A stretch of DNA of 64,000 nucleotides from Nonomuraea soli (GTDB lineage Bacteria; Actinomycetota; Actinomycetes; Streptosporangiales; Streptosporangiaceae): NCBI RefSeq assembly GCF_013761175.1, contig NZ_JACDUR010000001.1, positions 992,001-1,056,000 on the forward strand. Direction: 5' to 3'. Below, piece by piece: positions 41,870-50,161 of this stretch. Made by a program: the position numbers and the translations under genes. Numbering within the stretch: position 1 is the stretch's first letter; each line of letters starts with the position of its first letter. The notes beneath the pieces were generated by a model. That model searched no databases. It was not told the DNA's origin and saw nothing but the letters and a program-made list of their open reading frames with translations.

Positions 41870-41875
41870 GACCGG

Positions 41876-42316
41876 GTGAATCCTCCGGCCCTGCCCGTGA
41901 CCTGGCGCCCCCACCGCACGCGGTTCGTCGCGTACGGCTTCGCGGCGCTGATCATGATCGGCGCGGTGGTCATGGCTTTGGCCATGGCCGAGCCGTGGAC
42001 CTGGCTCGACCGGCTCTTCCTGGTCCTGTTCGCCGGCCTCGTCGCCGGCATCCTCCACCTGCTGGCGCGGGTGCGGGTGACCGCCGACGAGCGGGGACTG
42101 ACGATCGTCAACGCGCTCAGGACCCACCGCCGCACCTGGCCGGAGATCATCGACGTGGGCATGGTCCCCGGCGAACCCTGGCCCAAGATCGACTTCTCCG
42201 ACGGCACCTCCGTCGGCGTGATGGGCATCCAGGGCTCGGAGAAGGCCAACTCCGCCCGTGCCCTGGCCGAACTCGACGCCCTCATCCGTGACCACAGCGA
42301 CTCCAAGGACATCTGA
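41876..42316 (+). CDS. Small membrane PH-domain protein
   Basis: A 146-residue protein with two N-terminal membrane helices (FAALIMIGAVVMALAMA; LFLVLFAGLVAGILHLLA) followed by a bacterial PH-like domain (VRVTADERGLTIVNALRTHRRTWPEIIDVGMVPGEPWPKIDFSDG). This is the layout of actinobacterial proteins often found after rib genes. Function unknown. It starts with a leaderless GTG, and its stop abuts the next ATG. Confidence 0.8.
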   Translation: MNPPALPVTWRPHRTRFVAYGFAALIMIGAVVMALAMAEPWTWLDRLFLVLFAGLVAGILHLLARVRVTADERGLTIVNALRTHRRTWPEIIDVGMVPGEPWPKIDFSDGTSVGVMGIQGSEKANSARALAELDALIRDHSDSKDI

Positions 42317-42697
42317 ATGCCCGCCTCGGTCGACCTGACCTCCTGGCCCCTGCTCCGCGCCGTCCAGGGCGGCCGCCTGACCGTCGAGGAGGCCGAGTCC
42401 CTCGCCGCCGGCCTGAGCGAGGTGCTCGACCGGGCCCGCGCGGAGGACACCCGCTTCGCGATCGTGGTCGACCAGCGCGACCGCCAGGCGCCCCAGAAGG
42501 GCGCCCTGGAGGGCATCCACGCCTTCTGGGCCGAGCACGCGGAGCAGATCGCCCGCTGGTGCTGCGGCTACGCGAGCGTGGTGGCCACCCGGGAGCTCGC
42601 TGACCTGGTGGTCAACCCGGGCCCCGGCGGGCTCGTGGTGTTCGGCTCCGTCGACTACGAAGAGGCCCTGTCGTGGGCCAAGGCCCGCCTGGAGTGA
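42317..42697 (+). CDS. Small conserved soluble protein of unknown function
   Basis: A 126-residue protein starting at the base after the previous stop, so probably cotranscribed with the PH-domain gene. It has helical N-terminal residues and a core FAIVVDQRDRQAPQKGALEGIHAFWAEHAEQIARWCCGYASVVATRE that recalls STAS-like or SpoIIAA-like folds, but I cannot assign a family. No signal peptide. Confidence 0.7.
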   Translation: MPASVDLTSWPLLRAVQGGRLTVEEAESLAAGLSEVLDRARAEDTRFAIVVDQRDRQAPQKGALEGIHAFWAEHAEQIARWCCGYASVVATRELADLVVNPGPGGLVVFGSVDYEEALSWAKARLE

Positions 42698-42726
42698 TCG
42701 GCCCTTCCGCTTTCCGAGTGGCGCAG

Positions 42727-42732
42727 TAGCCT
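42727..42732 (+). promoter_or_regulatory. Leaderless -10 box
   Basis: TAGCCT lies six bases before the GTG at 42739. Confidence 0.65.
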
Positions 42733-42738
42733 GAAAGC

Positions 42739-43623
42739 GTGCTGCGGCGGACAATCAGGGCAATGAACATCGAGTCGCCGGACAAGCTCGTCGAGCTGCT
42801 CGACCGGCATGCCTACCTGGCCGACGAAGGCCTGGCCACCGCGGCCTTCCTCGCCCTGCGCATGGGCCGGCCGCTCTTCCTCGAAGGCGACGCGGGCGTC
42901 GGGAAGACCGAGCTGGCCAAGGCGCTGGCCGGGCTGCTGAAGGCGCCGCTCATCCGCCTGCAGTGCTACGAGGGCATCGACGCGGCCCAGGCCCTCTACG
43001 ACTGGGACTTCGCCCGGCAGCTCCTGCACCTCAAGGCCGCCGAGGCGGGCGGCGTGCACGACGTGGGCCGGCTGGAGGCCGAGGTCTACGACCGGCGGTT
43101 CCTCATCGCCCGGCCGCTGCTCCAGGCGATCGAGACGCAGCCCAGCGTGCTGCTGGTCGACGAGGTCGACCGGGCCGACGACGAGTTCGAGGCGTTCCTG
43201 CTGGAGGTGCTGTCCGACTTCACGATCAGCATCCCCGAGCTGGGCACCGTCAAGGCCTCGACGCCACCGGTCGTGGTGGTGACCTCCAACCGCACCCGCG
43301 AGGTGCACGACGCGCTCAAGCGCCGCTGCCTCTACCACTGGCTGGAGCACCCCGACTTCGACCGGGAGGTGGCGATCCTGCTGCGCAAGGTGCCCGGCTG
43401 CGGAGAGCAGCTGGCGTTGCAGGTCGCCAAGGCGGCCGAGCGGCTGCGCGCGGCCGACCTGGTCAAGCCGCCCGGCATCGCCGAGACGATCGACTGGACC
43501 CAGGCGCTGCTGACGCTGGGCGCCAGGGACCTCGACCCCGACCTGGCCGCCAGGACGCTGGGGGCGGCGCTGAAGTACCGCGAGGACGTGCAGGCCGTCG
43601 TCTCGAACGGGTTGCTCGCATGA
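42739..43623 (+). CDS. MoxR/CoxD-type AAA+ ATPase
   Basis: A 294-residue AAA+ protein with Walker A GDAGVGKTEL (residues 50-59), Walker B SVLLVDEVDRADDEFEAFLLE and sensor 1 VVVVTSNRTRE. MoxR ATPases act as chaperones that mature metal enzymes with VWA partners. The next genes encode a CoxE-like VWA protein and an XdhC/CoxF protein, so the closest match is CoxD of carbon monoxide dehydrogenase-like systems. The GTG start follows a leaderless box, or an in-frame ATG at 42763 could be used. Confidence 0.9.
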   Translation: MLRRTIRAMNIESPDKLVELLDRHAYLADEGLATAAFLALRMGRPLFLEGDAGVGKTELAKALAGLLKAPLIRLQCYEGIDAAQALYDWDFARQLLHLKAAEAGGVHDVGRLEAEVYDRRFLIARPLLQAIETQPSVLLVDEVDRADDEFEAFLLEVLSDFTISIPELGTVKASTPPVVVVTSNRTREVHDALKRRCLYHWLEHPDFDREVAILLRKVPGCGEQLALQVAKAAERLRAADLVKPPGIAETIDWTQALLTLGARDLDPDLAARTLGAALKYREDVQAVVSNGLLA

Positions 43624-44711
43624 CGATCGCCGCCACCATGATCGGATTCGCCCGCACTCTGCGGGCGGCCGGGGTGGCGGCCGACCACGAACGCACCCAG
43701 CACCTGCTCAGAGCGCTGGAGCACCTCGACGTCACCGACCGCCGGGGCGTGTACTGGGCCGGGCGCCTCACCCTGTGCGCCACCAAGGACGACCTGGCCC
43801 GCTACGACCGCTGCTTCGAGGCCTACTTCGGCGGCATGCGCGCCGGACGTGCCCAGGTCAGGACCGTGACCAAGGGCCTGAGCGCGGTCGACGACGGCGA
43901 CGGAGAGGGTCAGGGCCGCGCGTTGCGCGCCAGCGCCAGCGAGCTGGAGGTGCTGCGGCAGCGCGACGTCACCTCGCTGACCGAGTCCGAGCGCGCCGAG
44001 GTGCATCGCCTGCTGGGCCTGCTGTCGGGCCGCCGCGCCAGGCGCAGCTCGCGCAGGTTCCGTACGGCACGCGGCGGCCCCCTCGACCGCGCCCGCACGA
44101 TCCGCCGGGCGCTCAGGCGCGGCGACGTCGCCGAGCTGCTGCACCACCGCCACGGCAGCAGGCCGCGCACGGTGGTCCTGCTCGTCGACGTGAGCGGCTC
44201 GATGGCCGCCTACGCCGAGACGCTGCTGCGTTTCGCGCACGCGCTGGTCAGGAGCGAGCCGGGGGCGACCAGGGTGTTCTCGGTGGGCACCAGGCTGACC
44301 CCGATCACCGCGGAGCTGCGCCACCGGGATCCGGGCACGGCCCTGCGCGAGGTGTCGAGGAGCATCCCCGACTGGAGCGGCGGGACCCGCCTGGGCGAGG
44401 AGCTGCGCTTCTTCCTGAAACGGCACAGCGCGCGCGGGGCGATCACCGTCATCGCCTCCGACGGCTGGGAGCGCGGCGACCCCGCCCTGCTGGGCGAGCA
44501 GGTCGCCCGCCTGTCGCGCCAGGCGCACCGGTTGATCTGGGTCAACCCGCACAAGGGGCACGCGGGTTTCCAGCCGCTGACCGGGGGCATGCGTGCGGCC
44601 CTGCCGTACCTGGACGACCTGGTGGCCGGGCACAGCCTGGCCGCCTACGAGGATCTGGCGGAAAGGCTCTCGGGGGAGCGGCGAGGGACGGGAGGTCCGG
44701 TCCATGCGTGA
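43620..44711 (+). CDS. CoxE-like VWA-domain protein
   Basis: A 363-residue soluble protein whose C-terminal von Willebrand A domain has the metal-site motif DVSGSM near residue 190 and a later Thr/Asp (SGGTRLGEEL; IASDGWERGD). The N-terminal part matches the CoxE/DUF58-like leader (FARTLRAAGVAADHERTQHLLRALEHLDVTDRRGVYWAGRLTLC). Starts in an ATGA overlap with the MoxR-like gene and overlaps the XdhC-like gene by 8 bases. Expected to work with the ATPase as an insertion or remodelling pair. Confidence 0.9.
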   Translation: MTIAATMIGFARTLRAAGVAADHERTQHLLRALEHLDVTDRRGVYWAGRLTLCATKDDLARYDRCFEAYFGGMRAGRAQVRTVTKGLSAVDDGDGEGQGRALRASASELEVLRQRDVTSLTESERAEVHRLLGLLSGRRARRSSRRFRTARGGPLDRARTIRRALRRGDVAELLHHRHGSRPRTVVLLVDVSGSMAAYAETLLRFAHALVRSEPGATRVFSVGTRLTPITAELRHRDPGTALREVSRSIPDWSGGTRLGEELRFFLKRHSARGAITVIASDGWERGDPALLGEQVARLSRQAHRLIWVNPHKGHAGFQPLTGGMRAALPYLDDLVAGHSLAAYEDLAERLSGERRGTGGPVHA

Positions 44712-45792
44712 CGTGTTGCCCGAGATCATGCGCTGGTGGCGCTCGGGGCTGAGGTTCGGCCTGGCCACGGTGGTGAGCACCTTCAGCAGCGCCCCGCGCC
44801 CGCCGGGCGCGGCGATGGCGGTGCGCGGCGACGAGGTGGTGGGCAGTGTCTCGGGCGGCTGCGTCGAGGGCGCGGTGTTCGAGCTGGCCTCCGAGGTGGA
44901 GGCGCCGGTCCTGCAACGGTACGGCGTGAGCGACGACGACGCCTTCGCCGTGGGCCTGACCTGCGGCGGCATCATCGACATCCTCATCGAACCCATCTCC
45001 ATCGAGACGTATCCGGAGATGGGGGAGATCTACCGCTCCGTCCAGCGCCACGAGCCCGTCGCCGTCGCCACGGTCATCGACGGGCCCGGCGTCATCGGCG
45101 CCCGCCGGGTGATCTGGCCGGAACGTTCGTCCGGCACCCTGGGCGTGGCCAGGCTCGACGACGCCGTCGACGACGACGCCAAGGGCATGCTGGCCCAGGG
45201 ACTGACCGGCGTGCGCCACTACGGCGGCCACGGCGAGCGGCGCCTCGACGAGCTGTCGGTGTTCGTGCAGTCGTTCGCCCCGCCCCCGCGCATGCTGGTC
45301 TTCGGGGCGATCGACTTCGCCGCCGCGGTGGCCAGGATCGGCAAGTTCCTCGGCTACCACGTGACCGTGTGCGACGCCAGGCCGGTCTTCGCCACGCCCA
45401 AGCGGTTCCCCGACGCCGACGAGGTCGTCGTCAGGTGGCCGCACGACTACCTGGCCACGCAGACGGTCGACGAGCGCACTGTGATCTGCGTGCTCACCCA
45501 CGACCCCAAGTTCGACGTGCCGCTCCTGGAGGTGGCGCTGAAGACCGACGCCGGCTACATCGGCGCCATGGGCTCACGCCGCACCCACGAGGACCGCCTC
45601 GACCGCCTGCGCGAGGCGGGCGTGCAGGAGGAGCAGCTGGGCCGCCTGCGCTCGCCCATCGGCCTCGACCTGGGCGCCCGCACCCCGGAGGAGACGGCCG
45701 TGTCGATCGCCGCCGAGCTGATCCAGCTGCGCTGGGGCGGCACGGGACGGCCGCTGACCGACACCGAGGGGCGCATCCACGGGGAATCGTGA
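44704..45792 (+). CDS. XdhC/CoxF-family molybdoenzyme maturation protein
   Basis: A 362-residue protein of the XdhC/CoxI-CoxF family, which readies the molybdenum cofactor for xanthine-dehydrogenase-type enzymes. It has the N-terminal Cys motif VSGGCVEGAVFE, LTCGGIIDILIEP, and a C-terminal NAD-like Rossmann domain (VTVCDARPVFATPKRFPDADEVVV; YIGAMGSRRTHEDRLDRLREAG). The ATG at 44704 was chosen over a longer frame because the overlap with the preceding gene is then only 8 bases and the family start is MRDVLPEIMRWW. Confidence 0.9.
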   Translation: MRDVLPEIMRWWRSGLRFGLATVVSTFSSAPRPPGAAMAVRGDEVVGSVSGGCVEGAVFELASEVEAPVLQRYGVSDDDAFAVGLTCGGIIDILIEPISIETYPEMGEIYRSVQRHEPVAVATVIDGPGVIGARRVIWPERSSGTLGVARLDDAVDDDAKGMLAQGLTGVRHYGGHGERRLDELSVFVQSFAPPPRMLVFGAIDFAAAVARIGKFLGYHVTVCDARPVFATPKRFPDADEVVVRWPHDYLATQTVDERTVICVLTHDPKFDVPLLEVALKTDAGYIGAMGSRRTHEDRLDRLREAGVQEEQLGRLRSPIGLDLGARTPEETAVSIAAELIQLRWGGTGRPLTDTEGRIHGES

Positions 45793-45813
45793 TCAGCCTG
45801 CGACGATGGAGGC

Positions 45814-46380
45814 ATGATGGACTCTCGGGTGGCGGGGCTGCTGCTCGCCGCGGGCGGCGGCACCCGGCTGGGCACGCCCAAGGCGGCCCTGGAGCACGAT
45901 GGCGAACGCCTGGTCGACCGCGGTGTCCGGGTGCTGGAGGAGGGCGGCTGCCATCCGGTGGTCGTCGTGCTCGGCGCGGCGACCCTCCAGGTGCGGCGGG
46001 CGGTGGTGGTGCAGAACCCCGACTGGCGCTCCGGCATGGGCTCCTCGCTGTGCGTCGGCCTGCGGGCACTGCCGCCGCAGGCGGAGAAGGTGGTCATCGC
46101 CCTGGTCGACCAGCCCTTCGTGGAGCCTGAGGCGGTGCGCCTGCTGATCGGCAGCGGCGCCGGCGTGGCGGTGGCCACCTACCAGGGACGGCGCCGCAAC
46201 CCGGTGCTCGTCGCCCGCGAGCACTTCGAGCAGGTGATGGAGTACGCCGTCGGCGACGTGGGGGCCAGGGAGTTCCTGCGCGCCTACCCCGAGCTGGTCA
46301 CGGAGGTGGAGGTGCCGGGGGATCCCCGCGACATCGACACGCCCGAGGACCTGCGTTACCTACAGCCGGAACGCGGCTAG
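45814..46380 (+). CDS. MobA-like nucleotidyltransferase (molybdenum cofactor cytidylyltransferase, MocA-like)
   Basis: A 188-residue protein with the nucleotide-binding LLLAAGGGTRLGTPK and a second motif VVIALVDQPFVEPEAV. Proteins of this type add CMP or GMP to the molybdenum cofactor; next to an XdhC-like gene the cytidylyl version for hydroxylases is likelier. GGAGG precedes the ATG. The last 21 bases overlap the convergent gene. Confidence 0.88.
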   Translation: MMDSRVAGLLLAAGGGTRLGTPKAALEHDGERLVDRGVRVLEEGGCHPVVVVLGAATLQVRRAVVVQNPDWRSGMGSSLCVGLRALPPQAEKVVIALVDQPFVEPEAVRLLIGSGAGVAVATYQGRRRNPVLVAREHFEQVMEYAVGDVGAREFLRAYPELVTEVEVPGDPRDIDTPEDLRYLQPERG

Positions 46381-47247
46381 CGCCGCGCGGTGGTCGCTGC
46401 CGCTCGCCGGGGCCACGTCGGCCCAGGTGGCGGTCATGCCCCGGTAGAGCACGTGGTCGGGCCGCACCACCGGGAACGTCGAGGGCCAGGTGAAGCCGAA
46501 CCCGTCGCCCGCCTCGGCCTGCGCGTTGAGCAGGGGAGGGGTCAGGCCGTCGAGGGCCCGGTCGGTGGTGGCGGTGTTGAGGTCGCCCAGCAGCAGGATG
46601 CGCTCGCTCGGGTCGTCGTCGATCAGCTCGCGCGCGGCGGCCAGTGACTTGTCGCGCGCCGCCGTCTGGCCCGGCCGTGCCGAGCCCAGGTGCATGACGT
46701 AGACGGTCACGTCGCCCTTCGGCGTCTTGAGTACGGCACGCAGGGCACGCTTCCAGCCCAGCCCCGGATCGATGGACTTGCGCTCCACGATGGGATAGCG
46801 GCTCCACAGGCCGATGGTCGAGACGGTGTAGGAGTTGTCGAACATGGCGTTGAGCTGCTTGGCCGCCGGCCCGCCAGGGGTCAGCTCCTGGGCGGCCAGC
46901 ACGTCGAGCTCTCCGGCGACGGTCTTGACCGCCACGCCCGAGTTGTTGTTCACCACGCCCACGTTGACCGTGCCCACCCGCAGGTCGCTGTCGCCCCCCG
47001 GAGGGTTGGCCAGGGCGGTGCCGCCGTACATCACCGCCCACACCGCGCCGGGCACCAGCGCCGCCGCCAGGGCCAGGCCCGAGCGCGCGGCCAGGGCCAG
47101 CAGGAGCAGGACCGGCACGCCCCAGCCGAGCCAGGGCAGCAGGCTCTCGAGGATGGTGGTGAACCCCTCGAGAGGAGGCAGCAGGCTGTGCAGCGCCAGC
47201 ACGGCGGCCAGCAGCAAGGAGGCGACGATCACAGCCCGCTTCAGCAT
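46360..47247 (-). CDS. Membrane-anchored endonuclease/exonuclease/phosphatase-family protein
   Basis: A 295-residue protein with three N-terminal hydrophobic segments and an outward-facing EEP domain: VGTVNVGVVNNNS, VLAAQEL, SRYPIVERKS, VMHLGSARPG, LLGDLNTA and SDHRAALA are the metal-site blocks in order. Substrates of such exported EEP proteins include nucleic acid, phosphodiesters or sphingolipids; not decided here. A TAGCCT box lies six bases before the ATG, so the transcript is probably leaderless. Confidence 0.87.
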   Translation of the reverse strand: MLKRAVIVASLLLAAVLALHSLLPPLEGFTTILESLLPWLGWGVPVLLLLALAARSGLALAAALVPGAVWAVMYGGTALANPPGGDSDLRVGTVNVGVVNNNSGVAVKTVAGELDVLAAQELTPGGPAAKQLNAMFDNSYTVSTIGLWSRYPIVERKSIDPGLGWKRALRAVLKTPKGDVTVYVMHLGSARPGQTAARDKSLAAARELIDDDPSERILLLGDLNTATTDRALDGLTPPLLNAQAEAGDGFGFTWPSTFPVVRPDHVLYRGMTATWADVAPASGSDHRAALAAFRL

Positions 47248-47253
47248 TCCGCC

Positions 47254-47259
47254 AGGCTA
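47254..47259 (-). promoter_or_regulatory. Leaderless -10 box (minus strand)
   Basis: TAGCCT on the minus strand lies six bases before the ATG at 47247. A TATTAT on the plus strand (47258-47263) may be the -10 of the divergent LLM gene, so the two promoters would overlap. Confidence 0.6.
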
Positions 47260-47304
47260 TTATGCGAAGCGACAGAACAAGATTCGGTTGGTGAGGGGCG
47301 CGGC

Positions 47305-48351
47305 ATGCGAATCGGGATGGCACTGAACTATTCGGGCGGTTTCAAGGAGACCGTCGCCGAACTGGCCGACTTCGAGAAGGCCGGGCTCGACATCGTGTTC
47401 GTGGCCGAGGCCTACAGCTTCGACGCCGTCAGCCAGCTCGGATACATCGCCGCCCGCACCGAACGCCTGCAGATCGCCTCCGGCATCCTGCCCATCTACT
47501 CCCGCACCCCGACCCTGCTGGCCATGACCGCGGCCGGACTCGACTACGTCTCCGACGGGCGGTTCACCCTGGGCCTGGGCGCCTCCGGGCCGCAGGTGAT
47601 CGAGGGCTTCCACGGCGTGCCGTACACCGCTCCGCTGGGCCGTACCCGCGAGGTCATCGAGATCTGCCGCAAGGTCTGGGCCCGCGAGCGTGTCACGTAC
47701 GAGGGCAAGCACTACACGCTGCCGCTGCCCGTCGAGCGCGGCACCGGCCTCGGCAAGCCGCTCAAGCTGATCAACCACCCTGTGCGCCAGAACATCCCCG
47801 TCCTCATCGCCGCCATCGGCCCGAAGAACGTCGAACTGGCCGCCGAGATCGCCGACTCCTGGCAGCCGATCTTCTACCTGCCGGAAAAGGCCGCCGACGT
47901 CTGGGGCGCCTCGCTGGCCGCGGGCAAGGCCAGGCGCTCGCCCGAACTGGGCGAGCTCGACACCGTCGGCCAGGCCTTCCTGGCGATCGGCAAGCCCGAG
48001 GAAGTGCGCCCCTACATCGAGCTCGGCCGCCCGATGGCCGCGCTCTACATCGGCGGCATGGGCGCCAAGGGCAAGAACTTCTACAACGACCTGGCCCGCC
48101 GCTACGGCTTCGAGAAGGAGGCCGAGCAGATCCAGGAGCTGTACCTGTCGGGCAAGAAGGACGAGGCCGCCGCACTGGTGCCGCAGGAGCTCATCGAGGG
48201 CATGTCGCTCATCGGCGACGAGGGCTTCGTGCGCGACCGCATCCAGGCGATGCGCGAGTCGGGGATCACCACGCTCAACGTGGCGCCCCTGGGCAGGACC
48301 CACGAGGAGCGCATCAAGCTCATCGAGAGGGTGCGCGAGCTCTCTATGTGA
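47305..48351 (+). CDS. LLM-class, probably F420-dependent, oxidoreductase
   Basis: A 348-residue luciferase-like monooxygenase-family protein. It has the barrel entry MRIGMALNYSGGFKETVAELADFEKAGLDIVFVAEAYSFD, TERLQIASGILPIYSRTP, and DGRFTLGLGASGPQVIEGFHG, which are typical of actinobacterial F420-binding members. The substrate is unknown. The ATG at 47305 has GTGAGGGG upstream; longer in-frame starts run into the divergent gene. Single gene, divergent from the EEP-family gene. Confidence 0.88.
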   Translation: MRIGMALNYSGGFKETVAELADFEKAGLDIVFVAEAYSFDAVSQLGYIAARTERLQIASGILPIYSRTPTLLAMTAAGLDYVSDGRFTLGLGASGPQVIEGFHGVPYTAPLGRTREVIEICRKVWARERVTYEGKHYTLPLPVERGTGLGKPLKLINHPVRQNIPVLIAAIGPKNVELAAEIADSWQPIFYLPEKAADVWGASLAAGKARRSPELGELDTVGQAFLAIGKPEEVRPYIELGRPMAALYIGGMGAKGKNFYNDLARRYGFEKEAEQIQELYLSGKKDEAAALVPQELIEGMSLIGDEGFVRDRIQAMRESGITTLNVAPLGRTHEERIKLIERVRELSM

Positions 48352-48420
48352 CGCAGATCACTCTATTTCAGGGAATCTGAGTGGGTTAACCGTCTGTTGA
48401 GAAATCCTGTGAGGTTTCTT

Positions 48421-48495
48421 GTGACGCACGTGTGGCTGGTGGAGCGGCTGCACATCGACCTGTGCCGGGCCACCGGCGCGACGCTCTGTCGCTGA
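48421..48495 (+). CDS. Cysteine-containing leader peptide
   Basis: A 24-codon frame from GTG at 48421, with GTGAGG seven bases upstream, ends 47 bases before the symporter. The peptide contains MTHVWLVERL and then HIDLCRATGATLCR, with Cys at positions 15 and 23. The H-I/V-D-L-x-R...C-R pattern matches the short actinobacterial leader peptides usually found before sulfur and cysteine genes. By analogy, ribosome pausing at the Cys codons would control the gene behind it; no alternative hairpins could be resolved by eye. Confidence 0.75.
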   Translation: MTHVWLVERLHIDLCRATGATLCR

Positions 48496-48542
48496 GTCCG
48501 TTCTTCGCGCCCTTCCTCATCCCATCTTTCGGAGCTCCACAA

Positions 48543-49841
48543 GTGAAGAGACTCAGCTTCTCCCTGCAACTTCTCCTGGGCCTGGTGGCGGGCGTCGCCA
48601 TGGGCCTGGTGGCCAGAACCTGGGACGTGTCCTGGCTGGCCGCCACCCTCACCCAGGTCGGCGCGATCTTCGTCCAGCTGCTCAAGCTGGCCGTGCCGCC
48701 GCTCGTCTTCACCGCGATCGTCGTCAGCATCGCCAACCTGCGCAACGTCGGCGGCGCCGCCAGGCTGGCGGGCAAGACCCTGCTGTGGTTCCTCATCACC
48801 GCCCTGGTCGCGGTGGCCTTCGCCATCGCCCTCGGCCTGATCATCAACCCCGGCCAGGGCGTCACCCTCGACCTCGGCAAGGCAGAAGCGGTCGACCTCG
48901 AAGGCCGCGGCACCTGGTTCGACTTCCTCGTCGGCATCGTGCCCACCAACATCTTCACCGCCTTCTCCGAGCCGAACGTGCTCCAGATCGTCTTCCTGGC
49001 CGTCGTCTTCGGAGCCGCAGCCATCGCCGTGGGCGAGAAGGCCGAGCCGTTCCTCAACCTCACCCGCTCGGTGCTCGAACTGATCCAGAAGGCCCTGTGG
49101 TGGGTCATCCGGCTGGCCCCCATCGGTACGGCGGCGCTCATCGGCAAGTCGATCGCCAACTACGGCTGGGACCTGCTGGCGCCCTTCGCCAAGCTCACCG
49201 CGGGCGTCTACATCGGCTGCGCCATCGTGCTCGTCGTGATCTACCCGGTGCTGCTGCGAGTCTTCGGCAAGGTCAGCCCGCTGCAGTTCTACAAGAAGAT
49301 CTGGCCCGCCTTCGAGCTCGCCTTCGTCTCCCGATCCAGCGTCGGCACCCTGCCGCTCACCCAGCGCGTCGCCATCGAGCGCCTGGGCGTCGACCGCGAC
49401 TACGCCAGCTTCGCCGTGCCGTTCGGCGCGACGACCAAGATGGACGGCTGCGCCTCGGTCTACCCGGCCCTGGCGGCGATCTTCATCGCCCAGATCTTCG
49501 GCGTCCAGCTCGGAGTCGGCGACTACCTGCTCATCGCCCTCGTGTCCGTGATCGGCTCGGCGGCCACCGCGGGCCTGACCGGCGCGATCGTGATGCTCAG
49601 CCTCACGCTCACCACCCTCGGGCTGCCCCTGGAGGGGGTCGGGCTGCTGCTGGCGATCGACCCGATCCTCGACATGATCCGCACCGCCACCAACGTGACG
49701 GGACAGCTGGTCGTGCCGGTGATCGTCGGGCGGTCGGAGGACAAGCTGGACGACAGCGTGTACGACGCGCCTCCGCAGGACCTCGACGACGCCCCGTCCG
49801 AGCCGGTGAACACCCGGACGACGGAGCCGGCACTGGCCTGA
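48543..49841 (+). CDS. Dicarboxylate/amino acid:cation symporter (DAACS family), possibly cystine
   Basis: A 432-residue membrane carrier with about eight helices and two re-entrant loops. The family core is clear: SSVGTLPLTQRVA (serine-rich hairpin), FAVPFGATTKMDGCA, and ATNVTGQLVVPVIVG. The family includes glutamate, C4-dicarboxylate and cystine (TcyP) carriers. The cysteine leader peptide upstream favours cystine or cysteine. GTG at 48543 follows GGAG by eight bases. A UUCG-loop terminator follows. Confidence 0.9.
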   Translation: MKRLSFSLQLLLGLVAGVAMGLVARTWDVSWLAATLTQVGAIFVQLLKLAVPPLVFTAIVVSIANLRNVGGAARLAGKTLLWFLITALVAVAFAIALGLIINPGQGVTLDLGKAEAVDLEGRGTWFDFLVGIVPTNIFTAFSEPNVLQIVFLAVVFGAAAIAVGEKAEPFLNLTRSVLELIQKALWWVIRLAPIGTAALIGKSIANYGWDLLAPFAKLTAGVYIGCAIVLVVIYPVLLRVFGKVSPLQFYKKIWPAFELAFVSRSSVGTLPLTQRVAIERLGVDRDYASFAVPFGATTKMDGCASVYPALAAIFIAQIFGVQLGVGDYLLIALVSVIGSAATAGLTGAIVMLSLTLTTLGLPLEGVGLLLAIDPILDMIRTATNVTGQLVVPVIVGRSEDKLDDSVYDAPPQDLDDAPSEPVNTRTTEPALA

Positions 49842-49852
49842 CGTTCTGACCG

Positions 49853-49888
49853 CGAAAGGGCGGGGAGCTTCGGCTCTCCGCCCTTTCG
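49853..49888 (+). terminator. Terminator with UUCG loop after the symporter
   Basis: Arms 49853-49868 and 49873-49888 pair over 16 bp with one G-T wobble around a TTCG loop, 11 bases after the stop. Confidence 0.92.
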
Positions 49889-50110
49889 TGCTGTTCGGAG
49901 GCGGCGTCGACCACGCGGTTCCACGCCCGGAAGTCCAGTAGCGGCGTTAACGGAGTGATCCAGCCGACTTCCTGCTCGATCGTGGGCGTGTATCGCCAGC
50001 GACCGTCCTGGTAGGCGAACCCGGAGGCCCACTCGAGACCGCAGCAGCTCGTCTCGTTGGCTCGCGTGACTGCTCGGGCGACGTGTGGCTCCCGTACGCA
50101 CTCTTCTTCG
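49889..50110 (-). pseudogene. Possible gene remnant on the minus strand
   Basis: One minus-strand frame reads as plausible protein without a start: ECVREPHVARAVTRANETSC, then CGLEWASGFAYQDGRWRYTP and EQEVGWITPLTPLLDFRAWN. It then runs into the terminator hairpin and antisense of the symporter. I recognise no family, and GC-rich shadow frames can look similar, so this is weak. Otherwise the 270 bases between the terminator and the next gene hold nothing I can identify. Confidence 0.25.
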
Positions 50111-50161
50111 TCAGCGGCGCGGCGACGGACACGTGCAGGCGCGGTCCTGATCTCGCCGCGG

